A stretch of DNA of 64,000 nucleotides from an uncultured Eubacteriales bacterium (GCA_902801845.1 CADCJW010000007.1:1-64000); one strand, 5' to 3'. Counted from the first letter of the stretch, positions 50,377 through 60,666 are shown. The notes: generated by a model from the sequence alone, not told the origin. Numbers and translations are program-made.

Positions 50377-52098
50377 TCAGCCCTTCAGATAGAAGGTGTT
50401 GCCGCCGATGAACTCCCGCAGGATGCTGGTGGGCGGGATCTCGTCCTCCACCGAAGCGTCCTGCACGTAGTTCAGGAACTTGATGATGTTGCGCACCTGG
50501 TCGTAGCAGGGGCTGGCGGGATCGGCGGACTGGAGCAGGGGGAAGATATGCTTCTTCAGCACCGCCAGCTCATAGACCAGGGCCGTGTTGAAGATGGCGT
50601 CGGCCCCCTCCTGATAGGGGAAGATCCACCGCTGCTCGCCCCGCTGGACGCTGTCCCACATGTTCAGCGTCCGCTCGATGGTGGCGCCCCGGGTGAGATA
50701 GTCCCGGACCAGCCGCCGAAGGAGCCGCACGTCCGAGGTGGGGATCCGGTTGTGGTCGTCCAGATTCAGGGTGGTCAGGGCGGATACGTAGAGCTTGAAC
50801 ACGTCCTTGGGATCGATCTCAGGGGTGAGGAGCTGGGGATTCAGGGCGTGGAGCCCCTCGATGATGAGGGGCGTATCCGCGGTGAGGCGGATGGTCCGGC
50901 CTCCGGGCAGGCTCTGGCCCGTGGAAAAATCAAAGATGGGCGGCTCCACCTCTTCCCCCCGCAGCAGGGCGGACAGGTCCTGGTTAAACCGTTCCACGTC
51001 GATCATCTTGATGTGCTCAAAATCGAAGGTGCCGTCGGGCTCCGGCTCCACCAGGCTCCGATCCTTATAATAATCGTCCAGGGAGAAGAGCAGCGGCGTC
51101 TTGCCCAGCACCCTGAGCTGGGTGCAGAGCCGGTTGGCGCTGGTGGTCTTGCCGGAGGAGGAGGGGCCCGCGATGAGGATGGCCCGGGCGCCCCGGGAGA
51201 CGATCTCGGAGGCGATCTCCGCGAACCTCTTCTCGTGAAGCGCCTCGTTCACCCGGATGAGCTCCCGGACGGAGCCGCTCATGACCATGTCGTTCAGATC
51301 CGCCACCGAGGCACAGTGCATGAGGCTCGCCCACCGATTGCTTTCGGCGAAGACGGCGGCGAACCGGGGAGACTTCACGTAGGTGGAGGGCTTGTTCACG
51401 TCCTTGGCGGAGGGCCGGAGCAAAAACAGCCCCGGGGCCTCGTACTGCAGGTTCATGACGTTGGCGTAGCCCGTGGAGGGGCACATCTCGCCGTAGAAAT
51501 AATCCACGTAGTCCCCGTGACGGTAGATGTCGAAGAAGGTGAACTGCCGGTAGTTCAGCAGCCGGACCTTGTCGGTTTGCCTGTCCTTTTCAAAGAAGGC
51601 GATGGCCTCGTCGATGTCCAGCCGCTTGCGCTCCAGGATGTAGTCTGCGGCCACGATCTCCCGGCACTTGCGCCGCAGGGCGTCCACCTCGGTCTTCGTC
51701 AGCGGCGTCTGCTTCTGGATAGTGATGTACAGCCCCGCGCCGATGGCGTAGTTCACCTTCACGTGGGCCTCCGGAAACAGCTCCCGCACGGCCAAGAGGA
51801 ACACGAAGAGCAGGGTCCGCTCATAGACCCGCTGGCCCCGGTTCTCCCCGTAACGGATGAGGGTGATCTGGCCCTTGCTGCGGCGGATGCCCCGACGCTC
51901 CCGATAGCCCATGGCCGCAGGAAGCCGATCCTGCTCCCGGCAGGGGACGTAGTTGAGGGTGAACACCTCGCCCCCCAGGTCCGCGGCTAGAGGCCGCTTG
52001 CCAAGGTCCGGGGAATCGAGCCCCAGCCGATGCACGATGGAAAGCAGACTTTCGCCCGCCTGTGCCTCCACCGGATTGCCGTCGATGAATATCTGCAT
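50377..52098 (-). CDS. TGS-domain nucleoside (uridine-like) kinase
   Basis: This 573-residue protein has an N-terminal TGS/ThrRS-editing-like region (about 1-230, with the YAIGAGLYI segment) and a C-terminal P-loop kinase with Walker A AGPSSSGKTTSA near residue 312 and FSLDDYYKDR. The uridine kinase-like family with this architecture is widespread in Firmicutes; the nucleoside used is not established. GGAGG precedes the ATG. It lies 17 bases upstream of the DUF1461 gene. Confidence 0.9.
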   Translation of the reverse strand: MQIFIDGNPVEAQAGESLLSIVHRLGLDSPDLGKRPLAADLGGEVFTLNYVPCREQDRLPAAMGYRERRGIRRSKGQITLIRYGENRGQRVYERTLLFVFLLAVRELFPEAHVKVNYAIGAGLYITIQKQTPLTKTEVDALRRKCREIVAADYILERKRLDIDEAIAFFEKDRQTDKVRLLNYRQFTFFDIYRHGDYVDYFYGEMCPSTGYANVMNLQYEAPGLFLLRPSAKDVNKPSTYVKSPRFAAVFAESNRWASLMHCASVADLNDMVMSGSVRELIRVNEALHEKRFAEIASEIVSRGARAILIAGPSSSGKTTSANRLCTQLRVLGKTPLLFSLDDYYKDRSLVEPEPDGTFDFEHIKMIDVERFNQDLSALLRGEEVEPPIFDFSTGQSLPGGRTIRLTADTPLIIEGLHALNPQLLTPEIDPKDVFKLYVSALTTLNLDDHNRIPTSDVRLLRRLVRDYLTRGATIERTLNMWDSVQRGEQRWIFPYQEGADAIFNTALVYELAVLKKHIFPLLQSADPASPCYDQVRNIIKFLNYVQDASVEDEIPPTSILREFIGGNTFYLKG

Positions 52099-52123
52099 GG
52101 GAACCTCCCTTGGATTGACTGTT

Positions 52124-53731
52124 TTAGCCCCAAATCAGGGATAAAGTCGGCACGATCTGCTTCTTCCGGCTCATGACCCCGGGCAGGGTGGCCGCATTGT
52201 CCTTGAACTTCACGTTGAACACCTGGCCAAGCTCATTCAGATCCCCCACGGCCAACAGCCGGGTGCTCCGCTTGAGCACGTCGGTGAGCATGAACAGGAG
52301 CATCTCATAGCCCCGTTTGTTCCGCTCCTCCTCCATGATGGCGATGACCTCGTCGTGGCGGGAGATGAGCTGCTCGCAGTCGGTGCTGGTGAACTGGCCG
52401 ATGCCCAGGGAGTGGCCCGCGATCTGGAACTGCTTGAAGTCGGTGAACAGCAGCTCCTTCACGTCCGCATCCGCCGGCAGCGTGGAGGAGAAGATGTCCT
52501 TGCCCAGCTCTGTCAGGGACAGGCCGGCCAGGCGCGCCATGCGCTCGGCCATGATCTTGTCCCGGTCCGTGCAGGTGGGGGACTGGAAAAGGATGGTGTC
52601 GGACAGGATCCCCGCCGCCATGAGCCCCGCCAGCTTTTGTCCCGGCATGATGCCCCGCTCCTGGAACATGGTGGCGATGATGGTGGTGCTGGCGCCCACG
52701 GCCTCGGTCCGCACGTAGATGGGGTCCACGGTCTCCACGTCCGCCAGGCGGTGGTGGTCGATGATGGCCAGGATCTGGGCCTGGTCCAGGCCCTCCACGC
52801 TCTGGGCGGTCTCGCTGTGGTCCACCAGGACCACCTTCTTCCGGTTGGGCCGCAGCAGGTGGTACCGGGACAGGGTCCCCACCACGTTCTCCTGGCTGTC
52901 CAGCACGGGGTAGCTCCTGTAGCGGCTTTTCAAAGTGGCCTCCCGGACGGTGTCCAGATAGTCCTCCTCGTGGAACACGGTCAGATCCTTTGTCCGGGCG
53001 ATGCGGGAGATGGGGATGGACTGGATCATGAGTCGGGCGGCCCGGTAGGGGTCGTAGGGGGTGGTGATGATCACCGTGGTCCCCCGATCCGGCATGTCCT
53101 CCGGCTGGAGCTGCCCGCCGCAGACGATGACGGCGGTGGCCCCGGCGGCGTAGGCGGCCTTGAGCACGGCGCTGTCCCGGCCGGTGATCACGATGCCGTG
53201 CTCCGGGAAGGCCTGAGGCATACCGGGGACGGCGATGCACAGCTCTCCGGAGAGGCCGGTCACGTCCCCGTAGTCCCCCCAGATCTGCCCGTCCAGGCAG
53301 GAAAGAAGGTTGAACAGGGGCACGTCCTGCAGCAGCGTCTCCTCCACGAACCGAAGGTCGTATTGGGCGATGTCCCCGGAGGTGAGCATGCCGAAGAGCT
53401 TCCCCTCCTCGTTGGCGATGGGCAGCGACGCGGAGGGCAGATCGCTTTCGTTCATCAGCTCCCAGGCCTTGTGGACCGTCACCGCATCGGAGAGGATGGG
53501 CGGCCTATCGAAGGACAGATCCTTCACCTGGGTGCGCACGTCGTGGAGCCGCATGGGCGACTCGAAGCCGAACCGCTGCAAAATGCGGCTGGTCTCGTCG
53601 CTCAGCACCCCCAGACGGCAGGCCACGTACTCCCTGTCCCCCAGGGCGTTGCGGAGGCTGGCGTAGGCGATGGCAGCTACGATGGAATCGGTATCCGGGT
53701 TCTTGTGTCCAAAGACGTATACGGGGTCCAT
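52124..53731 (-). CDS. ppaC: Mn-dependent inorganic pyrophosphatase with CBS and DRTGG domains
   Basis: This family II pyrophosphatase hydrolyses PPi to phosphate. The 535-residue sequence starts with the DHH catalytic part (GHKNPDTDSIVAAIAY). CBS domains and a DRTGG domain are inserted from about residue 70 to 300, which bind adenine nucleotides and regulate activity. The catalytic part resumes with VDHSETAQSVEG, the DHH motif in AIIDHHRLAD, and the DHHA2 domain. GGAGGG precedes the ATG. It heads a six-gene minus-strand unit. Confidence 0.94.
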   Translation of the reverse strand: MDPVYVFGHKNPDTDSIVAAIAYASLRNALGDREYVACRLGVLSDETSRILQRFGFESPMRLHDVRTQVKDLSFDRPPILSDAVTVHKAWELMNESDLPSASLPIANEEGKLFGMLTSGDIAQYDLRFVEETLLQDVPLFNLLSCLDGQIWGDYGDVTGLSGELCIAVPGMPQAFPEHGIVITGRDSAVLKAAYAAGATAVIVCGGQLQPEDMPDRGTTVIITTPYDPYRAARLMIQSIPISRIARTKDLTVFHEEDYLDTVREATLKSRYRSYPVLDSQENVVGTLSRYHLLRPNRKKVVLVDHSETAQSVEGLDQAQILAIIDHHRLADVETVDPIYVRTEAVGASTTIIATMFQERGIMPGQKLAGLMAAGILSDTILFQSPTCTDRDKIMAERMARLAGLSLTELGKDIFSSTLPADADVKELLFTDFKQFQIAGHSLGIGQFTSTDCEQLISRHDEVIAIMEEERNKRGYEMLLFMLTDVLKRSTRLLAVGDLNELGQVFNVKFKDNAATLPGVMSRKKQIVPTLSLIWG

Positions 53732-53763
53732 GGGCTTCCCTCCTTCAGATCTTGTAACACTTT

Positions 53764-53791
53764 ATTATATCAGATTTGCAGCCCCGCGCAA
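53764..53791 (-). promoter_or_regulatory. promoter of the ppaC-tsaD unit
   Basis: Minus-strand TTGCGC (53786-53791), 16 bases ending TGA, and consensus TATAAT (53764-53769) form an extended -10 promoter 33 bases before ppaC. Confidence 0.75.
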
Positions 53792-53808
53792 CAGAAAAAG
53801 TAACTTCA

Positions 53809-53844
53809 AACAAAAAGAAAGGACCGCAGCGCAAACCGCGGTCC
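53809..53844 (-). terminator. terminator of the cysteine desulfidase-like gene
   Basis: GGACCGC (53821-53827) pairs with GCGGTCC (53838-53844), and the minus strand continues into a T-rich tail. Confidence 0.85.
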
Positions 53845-53868
53845 ATCGGCTTTCCAGGGAAAACCTGA

Positions 53869-55167
53869 TCAACAGCTCTCGGTCATGATATCCAAAATCT
53901 CCCGGTCCGTGTCCCGCATGCCCTCCCGGGCCATGCGGCCCACGGTGCGGATGGTGTTGTCCACGCCCTTGCGGACGATGCCCTCGCCGCCGTAGAACTG
54001 GTTTTTGCCGTGGGTGTACATGTCGTACCCCATGAGCCCCGCCTCCACCGCCATGGCGATCTTCCCGGCGCAGGAGGGCTTGGCCCCGTCGCAGACCATG
54101 CCGGAGAGGATGGCCAGCGTGTTCACGATGGTGTGGGCGATGACCTCATATCCGTCCCCGTGGAGGTACGCGATGCCCGCCGCCGCCCCGCAGCCCGCGC
54201 TCACCGCTCCGCAGAAGGCAGAAAGCCGGCCGATGCTGGTCTTCTGGTGGATGGTGATCAGGTTCGACACCACCAGCGCCCTGAGCAGCCGTTCCCGGCC
54301 TACGTTCAGCTCTTTGGCGTACTCGATCACCGGCAGGCTGGCCGTCATGCCCTGGTTCCCGCTGCCGGAGACGATGACCACCGGCATCTCGCAGCCGCTC
54401 ATCCGCGCGTCGGACCCCGCCGCCGCGGCGGCCTTGGCCCGGACCCGCACGTCGTCCCCCTGGGCTTCGATCAGGGTCTGCCCGATGCGGGCGCCCCAGT
54501 CGTGGGTAAGGCCCTCCCGGGAGATGGCAGTATTGTAGGCGATCTGCCGATCCAGCACCACCTCCACGTCGAACAGGTCCACGCTGTCCGCAAAGTCGAT
54601 GATCCGCTCCACGCTGAGCAGCTCATAGTTCGGCTCCTCGTCCGCCTCCCCCTGTTCCGGGCAATCCCCCGTCTGGGCATAGAGGCAGGCCCCGTTTTTT
54701 TCGATCCGGGTGATGTTGGTGTGGAAGTCCTCGATGACCACCCGGGCGCTGTCCGCCCCCGCCCAGGCGGTGATGGCGATGTAGAAGACCTTGTCCCCCG
54801 GGTAGGGGACCACCTCGATGGGATGGCTGTCCCGGTATTCCCGGATGGCGGCCCGGTCCTTCTCAGCCACGTGGGAGATCACCTGCAGCTGCACGTCCGG
54901 GTCCCCGGCCACCAGGCCCGCCGCCGTGGCGGCCTCGATGCCCCGCATGTACCCGGTGTTGGGCACCACCACGCTCTTCACGTTTTTGATGATGTTTCCG
55001 CTGCATTCCACCCGGCACCTATCCGGCAGCGCCCCCAGGGCCAGCCGGGCCTTGGCCGCCCCGTAGGCGATGGCGATGGGCTCCGTACAGCCCGTGGCGG
55101 GGATCAGCTCCGCCTCCAGTATGCACAGATATTCCCCGTAGGCGGGATCGCTTCTTTCAAAGGCCAT
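53869..55167 (-). CDS. UPF0597 / L-cysteine desulfidase family protein
   Basis: This 432-residue member of the serine dehydratase alpha-like UPF0597 group includes the iron-sulfur L-cysteine desulfidase CyuA. Conserved features are the N-terminal ELIPATGCTEPIAIAYGAAK, ECSGNIIKNVKSVVVPNTG, and the C-terminal cysteines in SGMVCDGAKPSCAGKIA that could hold a [4Fe-4S] cluster. It probably degrades cysteine to pyruvate, ammonia and sulfide, but serine activity cannot be excluded. It lies downstream of copZ on the same strand, 60 bases away. Confidence 0.88.
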   Translation of the reverse strand: MAFERSDPAYGEYLCILEAELIPATGCTEPIAIAYGAAKARLALGALPDRCRVECSGNIIKNVKSVVVPNTGYMRGIEAATAAGLVAGDPDVQLQVISHVAEKDRAAIREYRDSHPIEVVPYPGDKVFYIAITAWAGADSARVVIEDFHTNITRIEKNGACLYAQTGDCPEQGEADEEPNYELLSVERIIDFADSVDLFDVEVVLDRQIAYNTAISREGLTHDWGARIGQTLIEAQGDDVRVRAKAAAAAGSDARMSGCEMPVVIVSGSGNQGMTASLPVIEYAKELNVGRERLLRALVVSNLITIHQKTSIGRLSAFCGAVSAGCGAAAGIAYLHGDGYEVIAHTIVNTLAILSGMVCDGAKPSCAGKIAMAVEAGLMGYDMYTHGKNQFYGGEGIVRKGVDNTIRTVGRMAREGMRDTDREILDIMTESC

Positions 55168-55188
55168 GGTTTCCTCCCTCGTGCGAAA

Positions 55189-55211
55189 CAGGAGAGGGGT
55201 CGCCTCTCCTG
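55189..55211 (-). terminator. hairpin between copZ and the desulfidase-like gene
   Basis: CAGGAGAGG (55189-55197) pairs with CCTCTCCTG (55203-55211). There is little T-run on the minus strand, so it may only weaken read-through from copZ. Confidence 0.6.
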
Positions 55212-55227
55212 CTCGGTCTTAAAAAGT

Positions 55228-55431
55228 TTACAGTACGGTAAAGCCGGCGCCCTCCACGGCCTTGGTGATGGCCTCCAGGGGCAGCTCCTCCTTCAGGACC
55301 AGCGTCACTTCCTTGGTCACGTGATCCGCCTTGCAGCTCTCCACCTGGGGAAGGGCTTCCAGCACCCGCTGGAGCCGGGCGGAACAGCCGCCGCAGCGCA
55401 TGCCGTCAACCTTCAGATTCAGGGTCTTCAT
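55228..55431 (-). CDS. copZ: copper chaperone CopZ-like HMA protein
   Basis: This 67-residue heavy-metal-associated protein has the metal motif GMRCGGC (MxCxxC) near residue 10, and the beta-alpha-beta pattern ends FTVL. It likely hands Cu(I) to CopA, whose gene lies 55 bases upstream on the same strand. GGAGG precedes the ATG. Confidence 0.9.
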   Translation of the reverse strand: MKTLNLKVDGMRCGGCSARLQRVLEALPQVESCKADHVTKEVTLVLKEELPLEAITKAVEGAGFTVL

Positions 55432-55486
55432 GGTTTTTCCTCCGTTTGTTCAGTCGATTTATTGTATACCTCCGGGGCCGCCTGTG

Positions 55487-58021
55487 TCAATCCACCCCGT
55501 CCACGATATAGCCGATGGCCTCCACGGCACGGGTCAGGGCTTCGTCGCTGACCTCGGCCTCCAAAAGGACCTTGGCCGTGCCCGCCTCATGGCTGGCCGT
55601 GGCGGACCGGACGCCGGGCACCTTCTCCAGGGCCCCCTTCACGGCGGCCTCGCAGTGCTCGCACATCATGCCGGTGATGCGGACGGTCTTTTCGACAAGA
55701 GCCGGCTGTTCCTCGACGACGGGCGCGTCCGGCAGATCCACGGGCTGTTTCTTCCCCCGATCACGGGCGGGGTCGTACAGCTTGAACAGATTCAGCCGAA
55801 GGGCGTTGGTCACCACGCAGAAGCTCGATAAGCTCATGGCCGCGGCGCCGATCATGGGGTTCAACGTCACCCCCAGCTTCACGAAGGCGCCGGCCGCCAG
55901 GGGGATGCAGATGCTGTTGTAGAAGAAGGCCCAAAAGAGGTTTTCGTGGATGTTCTTCAGCGTGGCCCGGCTGAGTCGGATGGCCGCGGGCACGTCCCGG
56001 AGGCTGCTCTTCATGAGCACCACGTCCGCCGCGTCGATGGCCACGTCCGTGCCCGCCCCGATGGCGATGCCCATGTCCGCCCGGGTGAGGGCCGGGGCGT
56101 CGTTGATGCCGTCGCCCACCATGGCCACCTTGCCCAGCTTTTTCAGCTCCCGGACCACCTTCTCCTTCCCGTCGGGCAGGACGCCCGCGATGACCCGGTC
56201 CACCCCGGCCTGGTCGCCGATGGCCTTGGCCGTGCGGGGGTTGTCGCCGGTGAGCATGACCACCCGGATGCCCATGTTCTGCAATTCCTTCACCGCCGGG
56301 GCGCTGTCTTCCTTCATCACGTCCGCCACGGCGACGACGCCCATCAGATCATCGTTTTTCGCGAAGAACAGGGGCGTCTTCCCCTGCTCCGCCAGGGCTT
56401 CGGCAGCCTTGCGGACGGCCTCGGACACAGGGCACCGGCCCGAAACGAAGGCCAGATTTCCGCCGGAGAGGGTCGATCCGCCCAGCGTGGCGGTGAGGCC
56501 GTTGCCCGGCAGGGCGGTAAAGTCAGTCACCTCCGGGGCATCGAGCCCCAGCTCCGTCCCCTTCTCCAGGATGGCCTTCGCCAGGGGATGCTCGCTCTTT
56601 TTCTCCAGGGCATAGGCCAGCGTCAACAGTTCGGTTTCCGTTACGCCCGCCGCGGGGACGATATCCGTCACCTTGGGCTCGCCGGTGGTGATGGTCCCGG
56701 TCTTATCGAGGACCACGATGTCCATCTTTCCCGTCTGCTCCAGGGACACGGCGGTCTTGAACAGGATGCCGTTCTTGGCCCCCTTGCCGTTGCCCACCAT
56801 GATGGCCACGGGGGTGGCCAGACCCAGGGCACAGGGGCAGCTGATGACCAGCACGGAGATGCCCCGGGCCAGGGCGAAGCCGAAGGGCCGCCCCACCAGG
56901 AGCCAAACCACCGTCACCACCGCGGCGATGGCGATGACCACGGGCACGAACACCCCGGACACCTTGTCGGCCACCTTGGCGATGGGGGCCTTGGTGGCGG
57001 CGGCGTCGCTGACCATCTGAATGATCTTGGAAAGGGTGGTGTCCTCGCCCACCCGGGTGGCCCGGCAGCGCAAAAAGCCCGATTGGTTCAGCGTGGCGGC
57101 GGAGACCCTGTCCCCCTCCGTCTTGTCCACGGGGATGCTCTCTCCGGTGAGGGCAGCTTCGTTGACGGCGCTGTGCCCCTCCAGGACCACGCCGTCCACG
57201 GGGATGTTCTCCCCGGGGCGCACCACGAAGGTATCGCCGGTCTGGACCTCCTCGATGGGCACCTCGATCTCCTGCCCGTCCTTCACCACCACGGCGGTCT
57301 TGGGAGACAGCTTCATCAGGCTCTTCAGGGCGTCGGTGGTCCGGCCCTTGGAGCGGGCCTCCAGCATCTTGCCCACGGTGATCAGGGTCAGGATCATGGC
57401 GGCGGACTCGAAATAAAACTCGTTCATCAGGGCCATGGCCCGCTCCCCGTCGCCCTTTGCCGCGGCGTCCGTCATGAGGAAAAGCACCGCCAGACTGTAG
57501 GCGAAGGAGACCCCGGAGCCCATGGCCACCAGGGTGTCCATGTTGGGCGCGCCGTGGAGAAGGCTGGTGAAGCCGCTGACGAAAAACTTTTTGTTGATGA
57601 GCATGACGATGGCCGCCAGGATCATCTGCACCAGCCCCATGGCCACGTGGTTCCCCTCGAACCAGGCGGGGATGGGCCAGCCCCACATATGGTGCCCCAT
57701 GGAGAAGTACATAAGGACCAGCAAAAAGCCCAAGGACCACAGCAGCCGCTTCCTCAGGATCGGGGTCTCCCTGTCCTGCAGCGCTTCCTCTTCGGCGGCG
57801 TGGTCCACGCTCTTTTTGGCCGCGCCCTTCTCCCGGCAGCCGTAGCCAGCCGCCTCCACCGCCTGGATGATCTTCTCCGGAGCCACGTCCCCCTCCACGC
57901 CCATGGAATTGGTGAGCAGACTCACGGCGCAGGAGGTGACCCCCTCCACTCCGTTCACGGCCTTCTCCACCCGGGCGCTGCAGGCCGCGCAGCTCATGCC
58001 CGTCACGTCGTATTGCTTCAT
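55487..58021 (-). CDS. copA: copper-exporting P1B-type ATPase
   Basis: This 844-residue Cu(I) pump has an N-terminal HMA domain (GMSCAACS, about residue 8), eight predicted membrane helices, the channel motif SCPCALG near residue 394, the phosphorylation site DKTGT near 437, the HP dipeptide in SEHPLAKA and the [10 protein letters not shown] hinge. A second HMA domain at the C-terminus (GMMCEHC near 782) is less usual. ATG 58021 begins [11 protein letters not shown]; an 11-residue upstream extension is unlikely. The promoter holds a palindrome over the -10, and copZ follows. Confidence 0.96.
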   Translation of the reverse strand: MKQYDVTGMSCAACSARVEKAVNGVEGVTSCAVSLLTNSMGVEGDVAPEKIIQAVEAAGYGCREKGAAKKSVDHAAEEEALQDRETPILRKRLLWSLGFLLVLMYFSMGHHMWGWPIPAWFEGNHVAMGLVQMILAAIVMLINKKFFVSGFTSLLHGAPNMDTLVAMGSGVSFAYSLAVLFLMTDAAAKGDGERAMALMNEFYFESAAMILTLITVGKMLEARSKGRTTDALKSLMKLSPKTAVVVKDGQEIEVPIEEVQTGDTFVVRPGENIPVDGVVLEGHSAVNEAALTGESIPVDKTEGDRVSAATLNQSGFLRCRATRVGEDTTLSKIIQMVSDAAATKAPIAKVADKVSGVFVPVVIAIAAVVTVVWLLVGRPFGFALARGISVLVISCPCALGLATPVAIMVGNGKGAKNGILFKTAVSLEQTGKMDIVVLDKTGTITTGEPKVTDIVPAAGVTETELLTLAYALEKKSEHPLAKAILEKGTELGLDAPEVTDFTALPGNGLTATLGGSTLSGGNLAFVSGRCPVSEAVRKAAEALAEQGKTPLFFAKNDDLMGVVAVADVMKEDSAPAVKELQNMGIRVVMLTGDNPRTAKAIGDQAGVDRVIAGVLPDGKEKVVRELKKLGKVAMVGDGINDAPALTRADMGIAIGAGTDVAIDAADVVLMKSSLRDVPAAIRLSRATLKNIHENLFWAFFYNSICIPLAAGAFVKLGVTLNPMIGAAAMSLSSFCVVTNALRLNLFKLYDPARDRGKKQPVDLPDAPVVEEQPALVEKTVRITGMMCEHCEAAVKGALEKVPGVRSATASHEAGTAKVLLEAEVSDEALTRAVEAIGYIVDGVD

Positions 58022-58042
58022 ATCACGCCTCTTTCGATTCTT

Positions 58043-58079
58043 TGGTATGAACATACCACAGGTGTTTTGCCCCTGTCAA
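58043..58079 (-). promoter_or_regulatory. copA promoter with palindromic operator
   Basis: Minus-strand TTGACA (58074-58079), 18 bases ending TGG, and TATGTT (58050-58055). A palindrome with 7-bp arms (TGGTATG/CATACCA, 58043-58058) covers the -10, a fitting place for a copper-responsive repressor. No regulator gene is adjacent. Confidence 0.65.
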
Positions 58080-58092
58080 CGACCTTTCACCC

Positions 58093-58121
58093 TTGACAAG
58101 GATGAAGGGAAACGCCATACT
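58093..58121 (+). promoter_or_regulatory. promoter of the SDR gene
   Basis: TTGACA (58093-58098) and CATACT (58116-58121) are 17 bases apart, divergent from the copA promoter. Confidence 0.7.
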
Positions 58122-58152
58122 GCAAGGGAAGCTGGGAAAGGATGAAACTGGC

Positions 58153-58926
58153 ATGAAACAAATCGCGGTGATCACCGGGGCGTCCAGCGGCATGGGCCGC
58201 CGGTTCGCCGAAACCTGCGGCGAAATGGGTGCGTTTGACGAGATTTGGGCCATCGCGCGGAGCCGGGACAAGCTGGAAGCCCTGAAACAGACCGCGCCCT
58301 TCCCCCTGCGGGTGCTGGCCATGGACCTGACGGATCGAGGGAGCCTTGCCGTCTACGCCGCCGCCCTTCAGGAGGAGCCGGTGGAGGTGAAGCTGCTGGT
58401 GAACGCGGCGGGCTTCGGCAAGTTTCGGGCGGTGACGGATACGCCCCTGGACGTGAATTTGAACATGGTGGACCTGAACTGCCAGGCCCTGCAGGCGCTT
58501 TGCCAGCTCACCCTGCCCTATATGCCCCGGGGCAGCCACATCATCAACATCGCCTCCGTGGCCGCCTATCAGCCCATCCCCTACATCGACGTGTACGGAG
58601 CCAGCAAGGCCTTCGTCCTCAGCTACAGCCGGGCCCTGAATCGGGAGCTGAAGGGCCGGGGCGTTACCGTGACGGCGGTTTGCCCCTTCTGGACCAGGAC
58701 CGCCTTCTTCGATAGGGCCATCGACCCGGACAAGGAGCCGGTGGTGAAGAAATACGACGCCATGTACGACCCCAGGGACGTGGTGGCCCAGGCTTGGCGG
58801 GACGTGAAAAAGGGTAAGGACATGAGCCGGTTCGGCGCCGTGGCCCGGTTCAACGGCATACTGGCCAAGCTCCTGCCCCACAGCTTCGTCATGAGCTATT
58901 GGATGCGGCAGCAAGAATTGAATTGA
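58153..58926 (+). CDS. short-chain dehydrogenase/reductase
   Basis: This 257-residue SDR has the NAD(P)-binding TGASSGMGRRFAE (residues 8-20), the NAAGFG motif, the catalytic Ser in IINIASVAAYQ and the YGASK Tyr/Lys pair. Substrate unknown. ATG 58153 is chosen because an earlier in-frame start lies within the promoter. A C-terminal helix-rich segment (FNGILAKLLPHSFVMSYWM) may contact the membrane. It is divergent from copA and convergent with the next gene. Confidence 0.92.
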   Translation: MKQIAVITGASSGMGRRFAETCGEMGAFDEIWAIARSRDKLEALKQTAPFPLRVLAMDLTDRGSLAVYAAALQEEPVEVKLLVNAAGFGKFRAVTDTPLDVNLNMVDLNCQALQALCQLTLPYMPRGSHIINIASVAAYQPIPYIDVYGASKAFVLSYSRALNRELKGRGVTVTAVCPFWTRTAFFDRAIDPDKEPVVKKYDAMYDPRDVVAQAWRDVKKGKDMSRFGAVARFNGILAKLLPHSFVMSYWMRQQELN

Positions 58927-58934
58927 TGGGGGTT

Positions 58935-60626
58935 CTATCTCCTGGAACGGCGAGCCTTTCGTGAGCGACGCGATCCTTTTTTGGATCGCTTTTTCTTTTT
59001 GACCGCATGGATCAGCCCATAGATGCAGCCCAGGGCCATGGACCCGATGCCGCCCAGGAACAGCAGCCCCGACAGCTCCAGGGAAGCGGGCTTTTCGGGC
59101 GGCGGGGTGGACGAGGGCGGATCTGCCTCGGCTTGGGCCGATGGCGCCGCGTTGCCCCTGTTTTGGTTCCGTTGAGGCGGCGGAGTGGATTCCTTCTCCA
59201 CGATGGGCACGGGAAGGGGCGTGGGCGTTTGGGCAAAGGTGGGCGGCGCCGTGGGCGAAGGGGTCGGAGCCGGGGTATCCGTGGGGACCGGGGTAGCCGT
59301 CGGCGCCGGGGTATCCGTGGGGGACGCCGTAGGCGAAGACTTTTGCTTCGGCCTTGGCGTGGGAGCAGCCGTAGCCGCCGGTTTGGGGGAGGGTTTGATC
59401 GAAGCCGTAGGCTGAGCGGTCTGGTGTTCCGTCGCAGAAGGGGTGGACGCGGGGGCAGGTGGGGCGTTGGTCAGCTGTGGAGGCTGTGTCGGCTCAGGTT
59501 CAGAAACGGTGTCGGGAGCGGAGCTTTGCGGCGAAGCAGAGGCGTCGTCGAGGGTTGGAGCCCCAGGCGTAGAGACAGAAGCGTCCAAAGGGGCGCTGGG
59601 AACGGAAGCCGAAGGCGAGGCGCCGGTTTCAGAGGACGAAGGGTTATCCTGGTTTGAGGGATTGGTCTGTTCGGGAGCGGACGGATCGTTGCCTGGATCG
59701 GCGATGGGCTCTCCAGAGGAGCCCGGGTTGGAACCTGACCCGGACACATCTCCGTCGGCGCCGGTGCCGTTTTCGCCAGTTCCCTCCCCCGTGTTGGGAT
59801 CGGAGCCTGTGCCTGAGTCGGGTTTAGTTGTTGCAGGTGTGGTGGAAGTGGGCTCCGGCGTGAGTGTGGATGTTGGCTCCGGTGTGGCCGTGAGGACCGG
59901 CCCAGGCGTGGATGTCGGCTTCGATGTGGCCGTGGGCTCCGGATCAGGCGTGGATGTGGGTTCGGGCACAGGGGAAAGCGTGGCCGTGGCCGTGGGCGTA
60001 GGGGTAGGCGTAGGCGTGACCGTGGGTTCAGGCGTAGGGGTGGATGTGGGCTCAGGTGTGGCCGTGGGCGCGGGGGTAGGCGCTGCCGTGGGTTCCGGGG
60101 TCGCCTTGGGCTTGACGCTGGCGCCCAGGATGATCTTGCCCTGGGTATTGGCGGAAAGGACGCCAGTGACGACCAACATCTGGTCGTCCGCAAAGTCGTC
60201 CAAGGAAAGCTGAAGCTGGGCGGCGGCCAATTCCCCCTTGGTGGCTTCCACCCGGACCCGCACCGCCATCAACCCGTTTCCCAGCTCCCCCAGGGAGGCC
60301 GACACCGTGGACGCGGAAGCGCCGGAATCGGAAACGTTGAGGATCATGGCATCGGTGATCTCCGGGATGCTGTACCCGGCCTGATCGTAGGGCATGGCGG
60401 CCCCGGAGACGGTGACCACCTTGCCGCGCTTGACCTGTTCCATCAGCGCCGCGTCGTTGGAACTGTCCAAAAAGGCCAGCTTGCCCGTGGTCCCGTTTTG
60501 CAGATAGACGTTCTTCCCGCTGCGGTAGGTGACCACCCCGGTGAAAGTCGTATCGGCAACGCAGGGGCGCACGGGGAGCGCCGTCAAAACCAACAGAACC
60601 GCCAGCAGGACCAGGATCCGTCTCAT
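58935..60626 (-). CDS. surface protein with OB-like domain, long Thr-Pro-Ser stalk and C-terminal anchor
   Basis: This 563-residue protein has a signal peptide (MRRILVLLAVLLVLTALPV) and an N-terminal domain of about 150 residues resembling an OB-fold (TGVVTYRSGKNVYLQNG). A Thr/Pro/Ser-rich low-complexity region of about 350 residues follows. Then come a single membrane helix (LSGLLFLGGIGSMALGCIYG) and a strongly basic tail (VKKKKRSKKGSRRSRK). This is a wall-spanning anchored protein. ATG 60626 has GAGGAAG upstream. No catalytic motif was found. Confidence 0.85.
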   Translation of the reverse strand: MRRILVLLAVLLVLTALPVRPCVADTTFTGVVTYRSGKNVYLQNGTTGKLAFLDSSNDAALMEQVKRGKVVTVSGAAMPYDQAGYSIPEITDAMILNVSDSGASASTVSASLGELGNGLMAVRVRVEATKGELAAAQLQLSLDDFADDQMLVVTGVLSANTQGKIILGASVKPKATPEPTAAPTPAPTATPEPTSTPTPEPTVTPTPTPTPTATATLSPVPEPTSTPDPEPTATSKPTSTPGPVLTATPEPTSTLTPEPTSTTPATTKPDSGTGSDPNTGEGTGENGTGADGDVSGSGSNPGSSGEPIADPGNDPSAPEQTNPSNQDNPSSSETGASPSASVPSAPLDASVSTPGAPTLDDASASPQSSAPDTVSEPEPTQPPQLTNAPPAPASTPSATEHQTAQPTASIKPSPKPAATAAPTPRPKQKSSPTASPTDTPAPTATPVPTDTPAPTPSPTAPPTFAQTPTPLPVPIVEKESTPPPQRNQNRGNAAPSAQAEADPPSSTPPPEKPASLELSGLLFLGGIGSMALGCIYGLIHAVKKKKRSKKGSRRSRKARRSRR

Positions 60627-60666
60627 ATGCTTCCTCTTGAAAGAACGTATTGTTTTTAATATAGAC

